Below the pieces are notes generated by a model, which did no database searches, had not been told where the DNA came from, and worked only from the letters and a program-made list of their open reading frames with translations. Position numbers and translations under genes: made by a program. Positions 6,701 through 8,233 of a stretch of 8,233 nucleotides of DNA are shown piece after piece (the first letter of the stretch is position 1; each line of letters starts with the position of its first letter). The stretch lies in the NCBI GenBank assembly GCA_028691715.1, contig JAQUYR010000049.1:1-8233 (forward strand), given 5' to 3'. This DNA comes from Bacilli bacterium (GTDB lineage: Bacteria; Bacillota_I; Bacilli_A; ML615J-28; CAG-698).

Positions 6701-8233
6701 TATTATTAATAATTCAATGGGTTCATTTGCTTTATTTTCTTCTAATCCAATAATAGAAGATGAAGAGTTGACAGAGGAAGATAGAGTTGAACAAGCTAAA
6801 TTATTAAAAATTGATGCAGTAGGTTGGGGAGACAATGATTTGCCAGTCAAGGAAAATGAGGTAACAAATTCTGGAGAAGGTTCAATGACAAGGAAATGGT
6901 TGACTGAAAAGTATATTGATGGCGATAATAATTTAAATGATTTTTCATTACAAAAATCAAGCCCTGGAGAATATACAAAGCAACCGCCAGAGAAGATAGA
7001 GAATATTGAAATGGAAAGTATTAGAAATACAATAACTTTATCTTGGGAGACGCCTTATGATCCCGATTCTTCTAGTGAAGATATAAGCTATGAAGTTTAT
7101 CTTTCAATGAATGGTGCTGATTTTAATATCCTAGAAGATGCAGATATTATTAATGAAGAATCAAGAAATACGTTTGCCTTAGAAAATCTCTATTATGATA
7201 AAGATTATTATTTTAAGATTAAGGCCATTGATTTAGACGAGAACGAGTCAGAGATTTCTGATGAAGTAATTTGCAAAACACAAACTTCTAATCATATAAA
7301 GCCATTGCTTTATGGTAATTATCAAAAAAATAATTCTTTTAATATTCCTTATTTATCAGGAGAGATAGCGCCGGAGTTGTTAAATACAATAATAGAGGAA
7401 GATAATTATAAAACTAATTTCGTTTCTAATCCATTAATAGGAGATGGAGAAGTAGTTTACCTCTCTATTACTATGCAGGGATCAAAAAGAATCGTCGCCA
7501 TAAAAGATGATGAGATTTTCTGGAATTATAGATGTGACAGGTCTTGCCCTTTACTTTTTTTGGGAAAAGACGGAACAATTTATTTTCATGATAATAGAAA
7601 CATTATGGCATTAAGCCCTGACGGTAAATTGAAGTGGAAAGAAGAATTTAATTATATTCATTCAGATAGTTTCGCAATTGATTCTCAAGAGCGGATATAT
7701 TTTATAACAGATGATTATAATATTATTGCCCTTGAAGATAATTTTGATGAAGTGAATGCCCAGATCGTTTATAGCTTTGACAATTATCTAGGAAGTGCTC
7801 CTATAGCTATTGATAGTTCTGACAATATATATTTTTCTAATAAAAATACTTTGATTAAGGCCAGTTTTTCTGCCGGAAAAATTAGTGAAAAGATAATAGA
7901 GGTTGATTATCATGAAGACTATGAGGGGGATAGGGATAAAGAAGCGATAATATCAAAGATTGATATATTGTCTGACAATAGAATATTAATTAATGTTAGA
8001 GATCAATACTACGATGAGAATAATAGAAGCCATAGATTAACAATAATGTTGTCTTCTAATATGAATGATATTTTGTGGCAACAATTAGATTATTCTCCTG
8101 CTTTAGCTATTGGAGACAATCAATTTTATATCTGGCAAAACAAGTCGCCATCAGATAGTGCATGGATGACTTTTTATCTCTATGGAATAGATTTATCAAA
8201 TGGAGAAATTCAGTGGGGGAAAAAGTGGTCTAG
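3699..8233 (+). CDS. Giant secreted multi-lamin-tail-domain protein with FN3 and PQQ-like propeller, 3'-truncated
   Basis: The frame is open from the ATG at 3699 to the window end: 1,511 complete codons with no stop. Residues 1-29 form a Sec signal peptide with cleavage likely after FSA; Cys20 is preceded by Phe, so there is no lipobox. Residues 30-319 are an unrecognised domain. Three related lamin-tail domains follow (about 320-479, 535-689, 720-874), each with INE(V/I)AWMG, EW(I/V)ELKN, LLERT and W(P/I)AG. A Glu/Lys-rich linker (481-532) separates the first two. Residues about 900-1093 are a fourth, divergent lamin-tail domain (VISEIQVNG, EYVELYNQS). Residues 1096-1195 look like a fibronectin type III domain (ITLSWETP, ISYEVYLS, YYFKIKAID). 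From about 1200 onward PQQ-like propeller blades appear (GTIYFHDNRNIMAL, GKLKWKEE, GEIQWGKKW). It is probably a surface or secreted adhesion/structural protein, which is an inference. The start is supported by the ATGA overlap and the signal peptide; no Shine-Dalgarno is visible. Any C-terminal anchor lies beyond the window. Confidence 0.92.
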   Translation, partial: MKHNNLIRSVVLTTLLVIFCATPQQIFSADIDYQVISTWESKKIIKSMPFAIYDNWIDRKTNGENNLNVTTIALLKEILRKDARDYMFHELPVDISINVIAETIDISRIIISGDMATVINKIEKDSVNFAVSYLNDYFNKGKANAGYGAIDVNYTTPFGNTNTIIQYIILSKEIDSNRSEVVARIYSPKTIIPPESYKGYGMIEGFLNELSPGDSIPPFIVEIRGTIRKSSLGEYGWNKSPQIDLVFPDNVPDFGLRPPSLVEKYIIKPIQEKIKELGSIFGFLGGNTEFVEVVTGGREDKGAIESELVSMAEEKVIPVSCSRNNLGGPLHNIIINEVAWMGTHNSSSDEWIELKNVSGRDINMKGWSLVDKTNQIDITFDNLIIKSGDFVLLERTDDGTIPSINADLIYKGTLGNANEELYLFNNNCGLEDYIAASPSWPAGNSGQRRAMERKDNFDWQTYAWDSYYNILGTPKRENSIVKEEEKVEPKTVEVKEEPKEEVKEEVKEEPKEEIKEETKEQPEEETKEEEVVINYCSQVGTPSHSGIVINEVAWMGTTVGATKEWIELKNRSTAPINMNGWQLLDKDNQIKVIFDENDILAPGQIYLLERTSDDSVPNISADKIYTGILSNSNESLRLFNSSCQLIDEVLASSSWPAGSSSERKTIERNSDLTWHTSFNVNGSPKTENSQPALISNSNNNQNTTTIIYASSPAPEETITYCSQVGTPNHSGIIINEIAWMGTTVGATKEWVELKNVSDEEISLSGWQLLSKDNRIRIIFDDDESLGPNQFYLLERTSDNSVPDISADKIYTGAIGNSDDLLMLFNNQCQLIDEVVADPDWIAGNSSERKTMERDNDLNWHTSSAINGTPKEENSTPEEIEEVEEDDPSQEEDVVVVENNDYLVISEIQVNGEDNLEYVELYNQSEEEINFCDDEENCFYLSYFAPTFNLDETPKYNWNNPYYNWKLEGSISPGEYYLVVIHGNIDGDMVVITEDDVPYSSAIINNSMGSFALFSSNPIIEDEELTEEDRVEQAKLLKIDAVGWGDNDLPVKENEVTNSGEGSMTRKWLTEKYIDGDNNLNDFSLQKSSPGEYTKQPPEKIENIEMESIRNTITLSWETPYDPDSSSEDISYEVYLSMNGADFNILEDADIINEESRNTFALENLYYDKDYYFKIKAIDLDENESEISDEVICKTQTSNHIKPLLYGNYQKNNSFNIPYLSGEIAPELLNTIIEEDNYKTNFVSNPLIGDGEVVYLSITMQGSKRIVAIKDDEIFWNYRCDRSCPLLFLGKDGTIYFHDNRNIMALSPDGKLKWKEEFNYIHSDSFAIDSQERIYFITDDYNIIALEDNFDEVNAQIVYSFDNYLGSAPIAIDSSDNIYFSNKNTLIKASFSAGKISEKIIEVDYHEDYEGDRDKEAIISKIDILSDNRILINVRDQYYDENNRSHRLTIMLSSNMNDILWQQLDYSPALAIGDNQFYIWQNKSPSDSAWMTFYLYGIDLSNGEIQWGKKWS
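3786..4655 (+). other. N-terminal domain of unknown family (residues 30-319)
   Basis: This is about 290 residues of mature N-terminus with no motif I can assign. It alternates beta-like stretches (VDISINVIAETIDIS, NTIIQYIILSKEI, VVARIYSPKTIIPP) with helical, charged ones (TIALLKEILRKDARDYMF, SLVEKYIIKPIQEKIKELG). Proline-rich turns (IPPES, SIPPF) and GEYGWNKSPQIDLVFP are distinctive. The stretch contains no cysteine, unlike the lamin-tail repeats that follow. The final part (about 265-315) looks like a helical connector ending in GGN and TGGRED. It may be a recognition or assembly domain, but the sequence gives no specific role. Confidence 0.6.
4656..5135 (+). repeat. Lamin-tail domain 1 (diverged repeat unit)
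   Basis: This is the first of three related lamin-tail (LTD, Ig-like beta-sandwich) units in the giant protein, residues about 320-479. It has INEVAWMG, DEWIELKN, INMKGWSLVD, LLERTDDG and SWPAGN in the same order as units 2 and 3, and ends in GTPKRENS like their NGSPKTENS and NGTPKEENS. Its cysteines (Cys321, Cys428) are 107 residues apart, as in the other two. It is about five residues longer after the second cysteine and clearly more diverged, so it predates the unit 2/3 duplication. Confidence 0.88.
5181..5252 (+). repeat. Tandem 36-bp repeat encoding a KEEPKEE-type linker
   Basis: Two 36-base units, 5181-5216 and 5217-5252, start with an identical 21-base stretch (5181-5201 and 5217-5237) that encodes KEEPKEE. 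The rest of each unit differs by only a few bases. The repeats sit in a longer Glu/Lys-rich linker (residues about 481-532) between lamin-tail units 1 and 2. Such acidic/lysine stretches with prolines usually form extended or single-helix spacers. The in-frame period makes length variation by slippage or recombination possible without frameshift. Confidence 0.88.
5301..5765 (+). repeat. Lamin-tail domain 2, 465-bp direct repeat copy A
   Basis: Residues 535-689 begin YCSQVGTPSHSG and end NGSPKTENS. This copy is collinear without gaps with 5856-6320; by hand count about 107 of 155 residues are identical, and long stretches are nearly identical in DNA, for example around AWMGTTVGATKEW. Conserved elements are INEVAWMG, EWIELKN, GWQLLDKDN, YLLERTSD, ISADKIYTG and SSWPAG. 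Cys536 and Cys643 form the candidate disulfide pair. Lamin-tail domains in bacteria occur on exported, often surface-bound or nuclease-linked proteins; no nuclease motif is visible here. Confidence 0.93.
5856..6320 (+). repeat. Lamin-tail domain 3, 465-bp direct repeat copy B
   Basis: Residues 720-874 begin YCSQVGTPNHSG and end NGTPKEENS, the same length as copy A at a 555-base offset. Identity is highest at the front (GTTVGATKEW), in the middle (YLLERTSD, ISADKIYTG) and around CQLIDEV, and lowest in surface-loop positions. That pattern fits duplication followed by loop divergence. Cys721 and Cys828 match the pair in copy A. A spacer of 30 residues rich in Asn, Ser and Thr (5766-5855) separates the copies and is unlike the Glu/Lys linker upstream. 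Confidence 0.93.
6396..6977 (+). other. Lamin-tail domain 4, divergent
   Basis: Residues about 900-1093 keep the lamin-tail outline: an opening strand VISEIQVNG, the EYVELYNQS strand that matches EWIELKN, a GEYYLVVI strand at the LLERT position, and a closing part with DAVGWGDN and MTRKWLTEK like the ER/W segment of units 1-3. It is longer, with an aromatic-rich insertion (YNWNNPYYNWKLEG), and lacks the 107-residue cysteine pair. Instead it has two close cysteines (Cys931, Cys937, NFCDDEENC). It was probably acquired or duplicated much earlier than units 1-3. An acidic linker (875-899) precedes it. Confidence 0.7.
6984..7283 (+). other. Fibronectin type III domain
   Basis: Residues about 1096-1195 fit an FN3 beta-sandwich: a proline-rich entry (PPEKIENIEME), strand B NTITLSWETP with the core Trp, the D/E region ISYEVYLSMNG, NTFALENLYYDKDYYFKIKAID with the typical Leu and Tyr before strand F, and a closing SEISDEVICKT. 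The length of about 100 residues is normal. In bacterial extracellular proteins FN3 domains mostly act as spacers or carbohydrate/protein-binding modules. Here it links the lamin-tail array to the propeller. Confidence 0.8.
7296..8233 (+). other. PQQ-like beta-propeller region, incomplete
   Basis: From about residue 1200 to the window end there are repeated blade-like units: IYF followed about 10 residues later by IMALSPDGKLKWKEE, then IYFITDDYNIIALEDN, IYFSNKNTLIKASFSAGKI, and finally YLYGIDLSNGEIQWGKKW. The 'strand, turn with D/G, W at the end' layout is that of PQQ-like (BamB/quinoprotein-type) repeats. About six blades can be counted before the window ends. No PQQ ligands or catalytic motif can be seen, so it is likely a binding scaffold. 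A CxxxC (Cys1279, Cys1283, YRCDRSCP) lies in the first blades and may form a local disulfide. Confidence 0.72.

Noticed and set aside
7554..7561. T homopolymer in the propeller as a possible frameshift or terminator
   Set aside because: The frame continues through it as leucine and phenylalanine codons into good propeller sequence, and no GC-rich stem precedes it.

Overview
The window is AT-rich (about one third G+C by eye), tightly packed, and coded entirely on the + strand. Short intergenic gaps, two ATGA stop/start overlaps, standard stops (TGA terminates two genes) and an exported protein carrying several lamin-tail domains of the 'INEVAWMG' type together suggest a Candidate Phyla Radiation (Patescibacteria/Parcubacteria-like) bacterium. 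This is an inference from gene style, not a placement. Use of TGA as a stop argues against the code-25 lineages (Absconditabacteria, Gracilibacteria).

Positions 1-2987 form one compact operon mixing redox and lower-glycolysis genes: the 3' end of an AhpF/thioredoxin-reductase-type flavoprotein, enolase, a small CPYC glutaredoxin-like protein and glyceraldehyde-3-phosphate dehydrogenase. The junctions are a 4-base overlap, a 5-base gap and a 1-base gap. A clear intrinsic terminator at 3001-3022 closes the unit. The flavoprotein has lost the arginine motif that binds NADPH in classical thioredoxin reductase and looks NADH-type. The glutaredoxin two genes downstream is its plausible partner.

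Positions 2988-3087 hold the terminator and an AT-rich leader with a 14-bp palindrome but no convincing promoter.

Positions 3088-8233 hold two exported proteins joined by an ATGA overlap. The first is a 204-residue membrane-anchored protein with one extracytoplasmic domain. The second is a very large secreted protein, open for more than 1,500 codons and running off the window. It has a signal peptide, an N-terminal region of about 290 residues that I do not recognise, three lamin-tail domains (the second and third a recent in-gene duplication), an acidic/lysine-rich linker with DNA repeats, a fourth divergent lamin-tail domain, a fibronectin type III domain and a PQQ-like beta-propeller. This protein is the most unusual object in the window. 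A cysteine pair exactly 107 residues apart recurs in all three closely related lamin-tail repeats and suggests a disulfide-stapled adhesive or structural surface protein. No RNA genes, CRISPR arrays, insertion sequences or attachment sites were seen.
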